Below are positions 7,537-16,155 of a stretch of DNA of 64,000 bases, piece after piece. Numbering within the stretch: the first letter of the stretch is position 1; each line of letters begins with the position of its first letter. A program made the translations under genes and the position numbers. Origin of the DNA: an uncultured Veillonella sp. (lineage in GTDB: Bacteria; Bacillota; Negativicutes; Veillonellales; Veillonellaceae); the NCBI RefSeq assembly GCF_900545795.1, contig NZ_URAR01000005.1:1-64000 (forward strand), in the 5' to 3' direction. The notes under the pieces were generated by a model, which did no database searches, was not told the origin of the DNA, and saw only the letters and a program-made list of their open reading frames with translations.

Positions 7537-9342
7537 TTATTTCTTTAATTCAGCTTTTACAGCTTCGGCTTTTTCTTGAGCTTGTTCTTTAGCATCTTGT
7601 GCTTTGTCCTTTAGCTCATCTACTTTATCTTCAGCTTGAGCTTTAAGTTCTTCTGCTTTATCTTGCACTTGCTCTTTAGCATCTTGCGCTTTGTCCTTTA
7701 GCTCCTCTACTTTATCCTCAGCTTGAGCTTTAAGTTCTTCCGCTTTATCTTGCACTTGCTCTTTAGCATCTTGCGCCTTATCTTTTAGCTCTTCGATTTT
7801 ATCCTCAGCTTGAACTTTTAGCTCTTCCGCTTTATCTTGAGCCTGTGCTTTAGCGTCTTGCGCTTTATCCTTTAGCTCATCGATTTTATCTTCTGCTTGA
7901 GCTTTTAGCTCTTCCGCTTTATCTTGCACTTGCTCTTTAGCATCTTGTGCCTTATCTTTTAGCTCATCTACTTTATCTTGTGCTTGAGCTTTAAGTTCTT
8001 CTGCCTTTTCTTGAGCTTGCGCTTTATACTCTTCCGCTTTATCTTGTACTTGCGCTTTAACGTCTTGCGCCTTATCTTTTAGTTCCTCAATTTTGTCTTG
8101 AGCTTGCGCTTTTAATTCTTCCGCTTTATCCTGTGCTTGAACCTTTAACTCTTGAGCTTTAGTCACAATAACCTCTTTCGCTTCATTTACTTTATCACTA
8201 ACTACAGCAGTCACACCAGCTACAGTTGCTTTAGCATCTTCTACACGCCCTACTACAGCAGTTTTTGCATCTTCTACATGACCAGCAACTACTGGCTTAA
8301 CATCTTCTACTCGATCTGCTACAGCTGTTTTTACATCATCTACATAACCGGCTACAGCTGTCTTAGCTTCATCTACACGGCCTGCTACAGTCGCTTTTAC
8401 TTCACCAACACGGTCCGCTACAGTTGCTTTTACATCGCCAGCCTGGGACGATACTTGAGCACTTACATGGCTCACTTGGTCTGCAGCCTGACCTGTAACA
8501 CCGCCAACTTTTTCTACAATAATGCCCTTAGCTTCACTAGCTGTAGCTGCTGCAGAGCCAGCAGCTGCACCAGCTAAATCTACGGCAGAACTACCTAACG
8601 TAGCAATCAAAGAGCCGATGCCACTTAAAGCATGCTTAGCATTTTCTATAAATTCGTTGGTCTCGCCTTCATTGCCTTTGCCAGCTACGGTTGCCACAGC
8701 TGCGCCTACAACGCCTACAAGAGCCTCTTTTAAAGAACTTAAACGAGTTAATAAATCACCATTGAGTAAATTACTTAATGTGTTGCCACTTAATCCTAAG
8801 AATTGGTCACTATCTACGCCAGCTTCTGCCAAGAAATCTTTATGCTCATCACCTAGTGGTTTAGAACGCATAGGATTTTCAATCAAAGTCGTAGCTGTAG
8901 TTTTTACATGGTCAAAAATAGCTAACATGCGTTCTCTATATTCGGAGAAATCGCCTGGCATTGGCATGCCGCTTTCTACCCAGAACTTAGCTGCTTTACC
9001 TACTGCATAGGTTAAACATACAGCGAGGGGAATTTTAACCTTAGGATTTGGGAATACAGACGTAAGTAATGCACTTACTACACTGCCACCAAGGCCACCT
9101 AAGAATCCAATAATAGCACCAGCAGTTAAACTATGACCATATACTTGGGCAATTTTGCTTACCATATAAGCATCATTAGCAATCAAAGCAGTGGCGCTCA
9201 ATTTAGGTGCCATTACAAGTACACCAGCTCGAGCAGCAGCCCAACGGCAAATAGATTCGATTTCTGCATCTCGTGCAGCAATCTCCGCTTCTACATCTTG
9301 CATTAATTGTTCGTGCGGTAATAAAGTTTTATTTTCTTCCAT
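7537..9342 (-). CDS. Large protein with LEA/apolipoprotein-like 11-mer and 29-mer helical repeats
   Basis: The 601-residue protein has an N-terminal half with hydrophobic glycine/alanine-rich segments (residues about 60-120 and 205-265) that may be membrane-embedded. From about residue 300 it becomes a string of 11-residue units of the type VAGRVDEAKTA (at least six in a row), then about seven 29-residue units built as 11+11+7 (for example DKAEELKAQAE, DKVDELKDKAQ, DAKEQVQ). Such 11-mer patterns form long amphipathic helices, as in LEA proteins, apolipoproteins and YtxH-like stress proteins. A membrane-surface or desiccation/stress role is inference. The start has AAAGGAGCGATATAA upstream. 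Repeats at DNA level (87-bp period) make copy number prone to change. Confidence 0.8.
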   Translation of the reverse strand: MEENKTLLPHEQLMQDVEAEIAARDAEIESICRWAAARAGVLVMAPKLSATALIANDAYMVSKIAQVYGHSLTAGAIIGFLGGLGGSVVSALLTSVFPNPKVKIPLAVCLTYAVGKAAKFWVESGMPMPGDFSEYRERMLAIFDHVKTTATTLIENPMRSKPLGDEHKDFLAEAGVDSDQFLGLSGNTLSNLLNGDLLTRLSSLKEALVGVVGAAVATVAGKGNEGETNEFIENAKHALSGIGSLIATLGSSAVDLAGAAAGSAAATASEAKGIIVEKVGGVTGQAADQVSHVSAQVSSQAGDVKATVADRVGEVKATVAGRVDEAKTAVAGYVDDVKTAVADRVEDVKPVVAGHVEDAKTAVVGRVEDAKATVAGVTAVVSDKVNEAKEVIVTKAQELKVQAQDKAEELKAQAQDKIEELKDKAQDVKAQVQDKAEEYKAQAQEKAEELKAQAQDKVDELKDKAQDAKEQVQDKAEELKAQAEDKIDELKDKAQDAKAQAQDKAEELKVQAEDKIEELKDKAQDAKEQVQDKAEELKAQAEDKVEELKDKAQDAKEQVQDKAEELKAQAEDKVDELKDKAQDAKEQAQEKAEAVKAELKK

Positions 9343-9482
9343 TTATATCGCTCCTTTGTCACTTATACAGTATATTGCTTTTTTATTAATTTAACTTTAA
9401 AAAATAATGGTCTATATATAAAATTCGATATAAAATTCGTTTTTCCTCTATTTTTCTTTAATTTCTTTTTTGCGACTTACTA

Positions 9483-10250
9483 TTACCAACTAGTTAAGCC
9501 TCCATCTATAGTCCAAGCAGCACCGGTAACAAAGGATGCTTTGTCACTTAGCAAGAAAGCAATGACTTCGCCCACTTCCTCAGGCTTAGCGATGCGTCCT
9601 AAAGGATAGTGCAAGGCCATCTCTTCTAGGACTTCTTCAGCACTTTGATGACTGTCTTCTATCTGCTTAGCTACGATTGACGTATCTACATCGCCAGGGC
9701 AGACACAATTAACGCGCACATTATGAACACCCATTTCTAAAGCTAGGGATTTTGTAAAACTTACAATAGCCCCCTTCGTTGCACCATACACAGTGCAAGA
9801 TACATTGCCCTGCAGGCCTGCATCACTTGATACCGTTACAATACTACCTTTAGAACGGCGCAAATAAGGCGCTGCGGCTTGGCACAAAAACACTGTACCT
9901 TTAACATTGGTGCCAATCATTTCATCAAAGGCTTCTTCACTTACATCATCTAGCAGCTCTTCTTTATAAAAACCTGCTGCTGTAACCAATGCGCTGAGCC
10001 CACCAAAGAGGCGTACAGTTTCTTCTACGATGCGCCGACAGTTCATAACCTTGCTCACATCCCCCTGTACAAAGCGAACTTTAGATGAAATACGTCGTAA
10101 TTTAACAACTGCTTCTTGTCCCACATGTTCGTTTCGTCCATTTATGACTACGCTCCAGCCCTGTTTCAAAAGCAATTGAGCTGTAGCAAAACCAATGCCC
10201 GACGTGCCACCGCTAATCAGAGCCACTTGGTTGTCCCCATGAATGGGCAT
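9483..10250 (-). CDS. SDR family oxidoreductase (FabG-like)
   Basis: The 255-residue short-chain dehydrogenase has the cofactor motif SGGTSGIGFA near the N-terminus, TAAGFY in place of the usual NAG motif, the catalytic serine in VSSDAG, and the YGATKGA motif carrying tyrosine and lysine. The C-terminus ends with the usual TGAAWTIDGG. Substrate cannot be told from sequence. ATG at 10250 is chosen because AGGTGAT lies four bases before it; a TTG nine codons upstream lacks such a site. It follows the TSUP permease by 62 bases. Confidence 0.9.
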   Translation of the reverse strand: MPIHGDNQVALISGGTSGIGFATAQLLLKQGWSVVINGRNEHVGQEAVVKLRRISSKVRFVQGDVSKVMNCRRIVEETVRLFGGLSALVTAAGFYKEELLDDVSEEAFDEMIGTNVKGTVFLCQAAAPYLRRSKGSIVTVSSDAGLQGNVSCTVYGATKGAIVSFTKSLALEMGVHNVRVNCVCPGDVDTSIVAKQIEDSHQSAEEVLEEMALHYPLGRIAKPEEVGEVIAFLLSDKASFVTGAAWTIDGGLTSW

Positions 10251-10312
10251 AGTATCACCTACCTTATAAACTGACAAACTTATAATATAATTATATACTA
10301 CTCACTACATAA

Positions 10313-11086
10313 TTACCAATGAGTTATAAGATAATCATATATCATTTTACTTAGCATACATACAGTTGTGGTAATAAAAACAAATCGCACTAAGCCGGCA
10401 CCTTTGCGAATAGCTAGACGCGCTCCAAAATTAGCACCTATAATTTGCCCCACCGCAGCAGACAAACCATATAAATAATTTACATGACCCATGCTTATAA
10501 AAATAATCAAAGAGGCAACATTGCTCATAAAGTTTAAAATCTTAGCATTGCCTGACGCAAATAGAAAATTAAATCCGCCATAAATAAACATAAAGATTAA
10601 AAAGGTACCTGTTCCTGGACCTACGAAACCATCATAAAAGCCTAAGGTCAATGCACCTAGGGCTAAGAAAACGATTTTTTTCCGCGAAGCCCCTACATAA
10701 GTGCTAACAGCCCCCCAATCTTTTTTAAAAATAACAAAGATTAGCACTGACACTAACAACACGATAATAATAGGTTTTAAATATAAAGGTGGAATGCTCA
10801 CTACTAGGAACGTACCTAAAATAGAGCCTATAAAGGTAGCCGGCAACAGTTTTTTTACCAAGCTCCATTCCACCATACCTGACCTTGCATAGGCAATGGA
10901 TGCGGTCAACGCGCCAAATACGCTGGCTAATTTATTGCTACCTAAGGCAAAACTTGGTGGCAAATTAGTCAAGAAAAAGGCTGGTACAGAAATTAAGCCA
11001 CCACCGCCCACAATGGAATCTACAAAGCCAGCTAAAGCCCCTGCTAATAATAAAATGCCTGCTATTGCAATATCGCCCTCTATCAT
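10313..11086 (-). CDS. TSUP family (TauE/SafE) membrane permease
   Basis: The 257-residue protein has seven to eight hydrophobic segments and the family hallmark GxxxGxxxxxxGxGGGxxxxP near the start (AGFVDSIVGGGGLISVPAFF), repeated in part in the second half (GFYDGFVGPGTGTF). TSUP proteins export or import small sulfur-containing or organic anions such as sulfite, sulfonates or sulfoacetate; the substrate here is unknown. The ribosome binding site GGAGGAAAG is right next to a hairpin at 11099-11122. Confidence 0.9.
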   Translation of the reverse strand: MIEGDIAIAGILLLAGALAGFVDSIVGGGGLISVPAFFLTNLPPSFALGSNKLASVFGALTASIAYARSGMVEWSLVKKLLPATFIGSILGTFLVVSIPPLYLKPIIIVLLVSVLIFVIFKKDWGAVSTYVGASRKKIVFLALGALTLGFYDGFVGPGTGTFLIFMFIYGGFNFLFASGNAKILNFMSNVASLIIFISMGHVNYLYGLSAAVGQIIGANFGARLAIRKGAGLVRFVFITTTVCMLSKMIYDYLITHW

Positions 11087-11098
11087 ACTCTTTCCTCC

Positions 11099-11122
11099 AG
11101 ACAGCTATCTTAATAGCTGTCT
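11099..11122. other. 10-bp hairpin abutting the TSUP ribosome binding site
   Basis: AGACAGCTAT (11099-11108) and ATAGCTGTCT (11113-11122) form a perfect 10-bp stem with a CTTA loop. In the minus-strand transcript the hairpin ends at the G of the GGAGG sequence that serves the permease start. On the plus strand it is followed by T6, so it could also act as a terminator in that direction, but no plus-strand gene precedes it. Confidence 0.75.
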
Positions 11123-11147
11123 TTTTTCTTTTAGAATTTTTACAGCC

Positions 11148-11450
11148 TTACTTTTCTTTCTTCTTTAAGCGGCTCAATACCGTAGTATAACCATCAGCAC
11201 CATATACTAAGCAACGCTTTACACGGCTAATCGTAGCCGTGCTAGCACCCGTAGTTTCAACAATGGAGTCATAACTCTCACCGGTGTCCAACATGGAGGC
11301 CACTTCCAAGCGCTGTGCTAGAGACTTAATTTCATTAATAGTGCAAATATCCTCAAAAAATGCGTAGCATTCTTCCACATTTTTCAAAGTCAAAATAGCT
11401 TGAAATAATTTATCATTCATGGGATTGCGTAACTTCTCATTTACACTCAT
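11148..11450 (-). CDS. TrpR-like YerC/YecD family transcriptional regulator
   Basis: The 100-residue protein matches the YerC/YecD group of the Trp repressor superfamily: FEDICTINEIKSLAQRLEVASML is the first helical part and SIVETTGASTATISRVKRCL is the helix-turn-helix. Ligand and target are unknown for this family. ATG at 11450 is chosen because AAAGGAGG lies six bases upstream; an ATG at 11456 would directly abut that site. It is 61 bases upstream of the TSUP permease gene. Confidence 0.92.
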   Translation of the reverse strand: MSVNEKLRNPMNDKLFQAILTLKNVEECYAFFEDICTINEIKSLAQRLEVASMLDTGESYDSIVETTGASTATISRVKRCLVYGADGYTTVLSRLKKKEK

Positions 11451-11500
11451 ATGCATCCTCCTTTAGAAAGCTTTTCCTTCATTATATTACAGGGATAGAA

Positions 11501-11540
11501 AAAGAAAAAGACTTTCGCACAAAAAAGTGCGAAAGTCTTT
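11501..11540 (-). terminator. Rho-independent terminator of metNI
   Basis: AAAGACTTTCGCAC (11507-11520) and GTGCGAAAGTCTTT (11527-11540) make a perfect 14-bp stem with an A6 loop. In the minus direction the stem is followed by TTCTTTTTC. It lies 42 bases beyond the metI stop. Confidence 0.93.
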
Positions 11541-11582
11541 CATATATTATAGTTCTACTTCAAACAAACTATTAATAACCTA

Positions 11583-12236
11583 TTAGCGCTTGTTCACGCG
11601 GTGAGAAATATAGTCCCCAACCATTTGAATCAATTGAACTAACACGATCAAAATAACAATCGTCGCTAACATAACATCAGCTTGGAAACGTTGGTAACCA
11701 TAGCGAATAGCAATATCCCCTAAGCCCCCGCCACCAATAGTACCAGCCATAGCAGAGAAACTGATTAAGTTTACAATCAATACAGTAATATTATCTACGA
11801 TAGTTGGCAATGCTTCTGGCAATAGTACTTTGCGAATAATCTGAATTGGCGAAGCACCCATAGCTTGTGCCGCTTCAATAACACCGCTATTAATTTCACG
11901 AATCGCTGTTTCTACTAAGCGCGCCAAGAATGGAATCGCCGCAATAGTCAAAGGAACACAAGCCGCTGTAGTACCAATGGACGTGCCCGCAATTAAACGA
12001 GTCAATGGAATAATAGCCACCATTAAAATGATAAATGGTACAGAGCGGAAAATATTTACAATAACACTCAATACATGATTAATGGATTTATTTTCTAAAA
12101 TATGGCCCTTCCCTGTAGTTACCAAAATAACCCCTAAAGGAATACCAATAATACAAGCCATAACGGTAGACACCAAAGTCATGAGGACAGTTTGGCCAAG
12201 TCCTTCAATTAGAATTCTAATTATTTGTTCCGACAT
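11583..12236 (-). CDS. metI: Methionine ABC transporter permease MetI
   Basis: The 217-residue permease has five hydrophobic segments and the ABC permease EAA loop AAQAMGASPIQIIRKVLLPEALP, followed by the MetI-typical SFSAMAGTIGGGGLGDIAIRYGYQRF. It partners MetN to import methionine. ATG at 12236 fits the GAGGTGA site; it overlaps the end of metN by 20 bases, which suggests translational coupling. No substrate-binding metQ follows, since the operon ends with a terminator; the MetQ encoded at 48.5 kb or elsewhere may serve it. Confidence 0.94.
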   Translation of the reverse strand: MSEQIIRILIEGLGQTVLMTLVSTVMACIIGIPLGVILVTTGKGHILENKSINHVLSVIVNIFRSVPFIILMVAIIPLTRLIAGTSIGTTAACVPLTIAAIPFLARLVETAIREINSGVIEAAQAMGASPIQIIRKVLLPEALPTIVDNITVLIVNLISFSAMAGTIGGGGLGDIAIRYGYQRFQADVMLATIVILIVLVQLIQMVGDYISHRVNKR

Positions 12237-13263
12237 AGCCAATCACCTCACTTCCAATTTTTAATGATTTCAAGTATTCAATGCCTTCAATTTCTTTGTC
12301 ACGCTCACCAGCTACGACGATGATGAGATGTCCAAAGCTAATATCTTGAATATAGTCTACACCACCAAATAAAATGCTCACATCGAGGCCAAAGCGGCGA
12401 ATCATGCCTGCTACAATTGGCTCATCAGTTACATTGCCGGTAAATTGTAGGCGAATAAGCGGATGTAGGCCTTCATGCCATTCTGTTTGTACATTGAGGT
12501 GACGCCATGCTTCCTCAGGTAATTTACGACTAATAATAGCGCTTACAAACTCTTTTGTAGTCTTTTCGCGAGGATTTGTAAATACGTCGAGAACTGGACC
12601 TTCTTCAAGAATTACACCGCCTTCAATAACGGCTACGCGGTCGCAAATTTCTTTAATAACCTGCATTTCATGCGTAATAAGTACAATAGTTAATTTTAAT
12701 TTTTCATTAATATCTTTTAATAACTCTAAGATAGATTTAGTTGTTTGTGGATCTAGCGCAGACGTTGCTTCATCACATAGCAATACTTTTGGATTGCTCG
12801 CTAAGGCGCGGGCAATGCCAACACGTTGCTTTTGTCCCCCAGATAATTGTGATGGATAGTTGTCTAAGCGATCACTTAATTTTACAATGTCTAAAATCGG
12901 TAAAATGCGCTCTCTAATCTCAGCTTTGCTAAGACCTTGTAGCTCTAAAGGAAAGGCTACATTTTCATACACAGTGCGCGAGGATAACAAATTAAAATGT
13001 TGGAAAATCATGCCGATTTTTTTGCGCTGTTCGCGAAGTGCTTTATCGCTCAATTTTGTCATATCAACGCCATCCACCACTACAGCACCAGAGGTTGGAC
13101 TTTCTAGCATGTTAATACAACGAATCAATGTAGATTTACCGGCCCCACTTTGACCGATAACCCCAAAGATTTCACCTTCTTTAACAGAAAGGCTAATATC
13201 TTTCAAGGCTTCCACGCGGTTCGGGCCATCATAGACCTTACTAATATGTGTCAGCTCAATCAT
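12217..13263 (-). CDS. metN: Methionine ABC transporter ATP-binding protein MetN
   Basis: The 348-residue ATPase has Walker A GQSGAGKST, Q-loop FQHFNLL, signature LSGGQKQRVGIARAL, Walker B VLLCDEATSALDP and the H-loop ITHEMQV. The C-terminal hundred residues are the NIL regulatory domain (IRLQFTGN, VAGMIRRFGLDVSILFG) through which methionine inhibits the transporter in characterised members. Start ATG 13263 has AAAGGAGAGA upstream. A SAM-I riboswitch precedes it. Confidence 0.96.
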   Translation of the reverse strand: MIELTHISKVYDGPNRVEALKDISLSVKEGEIFGVIGQSGAGKSTLIRCINMLESPTSGAVVVDGVDMTKLSDKALREQRKKIGMIFQHFNLLSSRTVYENVAFPLELQGLSKAEIRERILPILDIVKLSDRLDNYPSQLSGGQKQRVGIARALASNPKVLLCDEATSALDPQTTKSILELLKDINEKLKLTIVLITHEMQVIKEICDRVAVIEGGVILEEGPVLDVFTNPREKTTKEFVSAIISRKLPEEAWRHLNVQTEWHEGLHPLIRLQFTGNVTDEPIVAGMIRRFGLDVSILFGGVDYIQDISFGHLIIVVAGERDKEIEGIEYLKSLKIGSEVIGYVGTNN

Positions 13264-13301
13264 GTATATCTCTCCTTTTTCAATACGAATAACAAATAAA
13301 A

Positions 13302-13326
13302 AACTCTTCATAGCACATGAAGAGTT
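13302..13326 (-). terminator. Riboswitch-controlled terminator of metNI
   Basis: AACTCTTCAT (13302-13311) pairs with ATGAAGAGTT (13317-13326); in the minus transcript the stem is followed by T6. The 5' arm (TCTTCAT in RNA sense) can instead pair with the 3' strand of riboswitch stem P1 (ATGAAGA), giving the expected antiterminator. High SAM should favour termination. Confidence 0.9.
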
Positions 13327-13334
13327 CACCTGTC

Positions 13335-13434
13335 TTCATCTGCCGAAGTTACCTTCGTTGGAATTGGCACCGTTCCTCACTTGGATGGTTGCCGCGACTT
13401 CATTGGGCCAGTCCCTCAGTCAACTCTTGATGAA
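13335..13434 (-). promoter_or_regulatory. SAM-I (S-box) riboswitch controlling metNI
   Basis: The minus-strand sequence shows the S-box core: CAAGAG near the 5' end, GAGGGACTGGCCC, ATGAAG...GGCAACC, GGTGCCAATTCC, and a closing P1 stem TTCATC (13429-13434 side) with GATGAA (13335-13340 side). Lengths and order of elements match the class. The downstream terminator at 13302-13326 overlaps P1 in the way expected for transcriptional attenuation by S-adenosylmethionine. Confidence 0.96.
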
Positions 13435-13456
13435 CTTATGTTTTTTTCGTGATAAA

Positions 13457-13485
13457 ATCATATCATTACCAGCAACGGCTGTCAA
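13457..13485 (-). promoter_or_regulatory. Promoter of the metNI riboswitch transcript
   Basis: TTGACA (13480-13485) and TATGAT (13457-13462) are separated by 17 bases on the minus strand and lie about 20 bases upstream of the riboswitch P1 stem. Confidence 0.85.
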
Positions 13486-13556
13486 TAGGTTAATTCCAAT
13501 ATGTACAATAGGATATGCTATTTTAACTTCTTCGACGTCATCCACAAAGCATTTCT

Positions 13557-14075
13557 TTAAGAAGCTCTATCTTTCAACCCACTTAAACGCTGTAAAACAA
13601 GTCTCGTTAACAAAATCCCTAAGGTAGCCGTTATAATCTGCGGGAAGGACATAGATGTTAGTATGGCTCCCTTCATAGGTGCTGGCACAGTGATACTTAA
13701 AAATAAAAGTTGGAAACCACTATATAAAACAGCACTCTTGCTCAAGCTACACAGTAAAATCTGCCAGACTATATGACGCCCCTTTAAAATATAGGCGAGA
13801 GCACAAAATACGGTGTTTCCTAATCCAACAATAAAAATAAAGGGAAATAATGGCAGCATCCCTTGCAAAAAAGCCACTACGGGCGTAATCCAAGCTATAA
13901 CAAAGCCGCTCTTTAAGCCATATCGCCAAGTAGCCACCAATAAACAAATGGTGACTAAAGTACCGATTAAAAACATACTGATTCCCATGGGCAGTGGCAA
14001 AAATAAGCGCAAGCTTTGGCTCAACAAGGCCAGCCCTAATAAAAGGGCTGTACCTGTTAAATTACGAACTTTCAT
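13557..14075 (-). CDS. Integral membrane protein, ECF-transporter S-component-like
   Basis: The 172-residue protein is almost entirely hydrophobic with five to six membrane segments, short loops and no obvious catalytic motif. Its size and the N-terminal pattern (LLLGLALLSQSLRLFLPLPMG) resemble small S-components of energy-coupling-factor vitamin transporters, but I cannot assign a substrate and the call is tentative. It lies 20 bases downstream of the D-amino-acid aminotransferase gene, so the two are probably co-transcribed. Confidence 0.6.
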   Translation of the reverse strand: MKVRNLTGTALLLGLALLSQSLRLFLPLPMGISMFLIGTLVTICLLVATWRYGLKSGFVIAWITPVVAFLQGMLPLFPFIFIVGLGNTVFCALAYILKGRHIVWQILLCSLSKSAVLYSGFQLLFLSITVPAPMKGAILTSMSFPQIITATLGILLTRLVLQRLSGLKDRAS

Positions 14076-14095
14076 TAAAATAAAACGCCCCCGTC

Positions 14096-14953
14096 CTATG
14101 CCAGACCATCTTCAAGCATTTTATTGTAAGCTTTCAATAGCTTAGTGGCTACAGGTCCTACTTGTCCATCATTAACGGCTTGTGACTCATACGTTGTAAT
14201 CGGTACAATGCCGCCTACAGTGTCAGTAAAAATTAATTCGTCTGCCGATTTCACAAAGTCTTCGTCAAAACTTAGCTCTAATACAGTAATACCAGTAGTA
14301 GGCGCTAATTTATTGACAATTAATTGGCGCGTAATCCCCTTTAAAATTAAATTATTTGCTTCATGAGTATATAAGATGCCTTTTTTAACGGCAAACACAT
14401 TGGAATGGGCCCCTTCTGTACAAATGCCATCGCGATATAGTATAGCCGTATAAGCACCTGCTTTTTCAGCCTTAGTTTGAGCTAAAATATTAGGAATTAA
14501 GTTTAAAGTCTTAATATCAGCTCGCAACCAGCGCTCATCAGGCACACCAATAGCTTTTACGCCATTCCCTAGTGCATCAATACTACTTTGTTCCACTGGT
14601 CGAATATACATGAGCATAGTAGGCTCTAAGGAAGCTCTATCATACGCATGATGACGAGGCGCTACACCGCGAGTAATTTGCAAATAAATATAGCCATTAG
14701 TAATTCCACTGCGCTCAATCATAATCTCATGAAGTTCCTGTAACTCTTCAGGCATCATAGTAACAGGAATATCCATAGCGCGAAGAGAGCGATATAAACG
14801 ATCTTGGTGATAGGAAAATCCAAATAATTTGCCATTATAAACGCGCGTTACTTCATATACGCCATCACCAAATACATAACCGCGGTCATCTAAACTAACA
14901 CAGGCTGCACCTGGTTCTACAAACTGACCATTAAAATATGTAACTTCTTTCAT
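14096..14953 (-). CDS. dat: D-amino-acid aminotransferase (class IV, Dat-like)
   Basis: The 285-residue fold-type IV PLP enzyme starts with the family pattern YFNGQFVEPG...SLDDRGYVFGDGVYEV, contains DIKTLNLIPNILAQTKAEKAGA with the presumed PLP lysine in KTLNL, then EGAHSNVFAV and LILKGITRQ. These match D-alanine aminotransferases, which make D-glutamate or D-alanine for peptidoglycan; branched-chain aminotransferase and aminodeoxychorismate lyase are less similar alternatives. ATG 14953 is preferred over a GTG three codons upstream. Confidence 0.88.
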   Translation of the reverse strand: MKEVTYFNGQFVEPGAACVSLDDRGYVFGDGVYEVTRVYNGKLFGFSYHQDRLYRSLRAMDIPVTMMPEELQELHEIMIERSGITNGYIYLQITRGVAPRHHAYDRASLEPTMLMYIRPVEQSSIDALGNGVKAIGVPDERWLRADIKTLNLIPNILAQTKAEKAGAYTAILYRDGICTEGAHSNVFAVKKGILYTHEANNLILKGITRQLIVNKLAPTTGITVLELSFDEDFVKSADELIFTDTVGGIVPITTYESQAVNDGQVGPVATKLLKAYNKMLEDGLA

Positions 14954-14994
14954 TAATATCACTCACTTTCTCAATAAAATCTTAATCATTAAAA

Positions 14995-16098
14995 TTATTT
15001 GCCCAATAACAGACGTCGCACAGGCTTAGGCAATTGTTTCAAGGCTAATGTGCCTAAATAAGAAGCACATACAGTGCAAACATACAATCCCACTACAATA
15101 AGAGCTGCATAGTTTAGCTGCGCCACTTGCATAAGGGCCGTTAAAATAATGAGCATAAAGGGATGTATCAAATAAATCCCATAAGAGCACTCACCAATTT
15201 GCTCCCAGAAAGATCTCATGGCACTGCTCATAGGCGTCGTTAAAAAGAATAATAAAAAGTAAATCGTACCAGCCCCAGTATAAATCATCCCCATAGGACT
15301 TAATTGATGTATTGTATAAATCGCCTCTAACAAAGTATAGTGACGCTCATCTAATACATAGTAATAGCTCCCCAGCATAAGTGCTACGGACAGGGCAAAC
15401 ACGATAGTAATAGATAATCGATGGGTCCACAAATAATCCACTACTGCTTCATAGCGCTCCGCTACTACGGCGCCAAAGAGGAATATCCAAATATAATGAA
15501 TCACCCAATAATTTAAACGCATAGAATAAGCATATTGAAGCCAGGGCTGTGAAAAGCTTATTTGTCCAGAATAGTAAGAAGACCAAAAATTAAAGCCCAC
15601 TTGTACTAAGAATAGAATGCTCAACCAAAGTACAGGCTGTTTCAAAATCTTACGCACGCACCAGCGCCACAAGGGCATCATCAAATAAAACCACAGCAAA
15701 ATAACCATAAAATAGAGATGATAATAGCCATTGCCAAATAGCAAAGTAGGCGCTAAATAACGTGGCAATAAGCCTGACATATCATGTACGACCAAGCCGG
15801 AGTACACAATATACAATAAAGACCAGCAAAGATAAGGCCACAATACGACACGAGAGCGGCGCAATATGAAATCTTTATAGGAAAATGGCCCCTCACTAGG
15901 GCTGTGATAAAACAAACCAAATGCCGATAAAAAGAAAAATGCGGGCACTGTAAAGCGAGATAAAATCTCTAGCAGCGCAATAAGCATAGGATTGGCCTGC
16001 GGATTGCTAAGCGCAAACGATCCTACATGGATACCTATAACCCCCAACATGCACAAGCCGCGCATATATGTAATCTCAGGTAAAAAACCTTGTTTCAC
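14995..16098 (-). CDS. Acyltransferase family 3 membrane protein
   Basis: The 367-residue protein has about ten membrane segments. The N-terminal EITYMRGLCMLGVIGIHVGSF contains the R and H of the acyltransferase-3 active site (usually R...H), and PAFFFLSAFGLFYH follows. Such proteins O-acetylate or succinylate surface polysaccharides or other extracytoplasmic molecules; the target here is unknown. GTG at 16098 is chosen because GAGAGGAG lies seven bases upstream; an in-frame TTG at 16149 would place the terminator hairpin of the preceding gene inside the coding region. Confidence 0.85.
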   Translation of the reverse strand: MKQGFLPEITYMRGLCMLGVIGIHVGSFALSNPQANPMLIALLEILSRFTVPAFFFLSAFGLFYHSPSEGPFSYKDFILRRSRVVLWPYLCWSLLYIVYSGLVVHDMSGLLPRYLAPTLLFGNGYYHLYFMVILLWFYLMMPLWRWCVRKILKQPVLWLSILFLVQVGFNFWSSYYSGQISFSQPWLQYAYSMRLNYWVIHYIWIFLFGAVVAERYEAVVDYLWTHRLSITIVFALSVALMLGSYYYVLDERHYTLLEAIYTIHQLSPMGMIYTGAGTIYFLLFFLTTPMSSAMRSFWEQIGECSYGIYLIHPFMLIILTALMQVAQLNYAALIVVGLYVCTVCASYLGTLALKQLPKPVRRLLLGK

Positions 16099-16120
16099 AA
16101 CTGAGCTCCTCTCTAAATAA

Positions 16121-16146
16121 ACGGACGAAGGTTCCCCTTCGTCCGT
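16121..16146 (-). terminator. Hairpin after the DUF4127 gene
   Basis: ACGGACGAAGG (16121-16131) and CCTTCGTCCGT (16136-16146) form a perfect 11-bp stem with a TTCC loop, followed in the minus direction by TTTATTTAG. It sits between the DUF4127 stop (16156) and the ribosome binding site of the acyltransferase. The poor T-tail may allow partial read-through. Confidence 0.8.
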
Positions 16147-16155
16147 CAATTAAAC

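Noticed and set aside
8152..9010. Two long plus-strand open frames opposite the repeat protein
   Set aside because: They arise from the repetitive codon pattern of the minus-strand gene and encode low-complexity products rich in serine, cysteine and tyrosine or in alanine.
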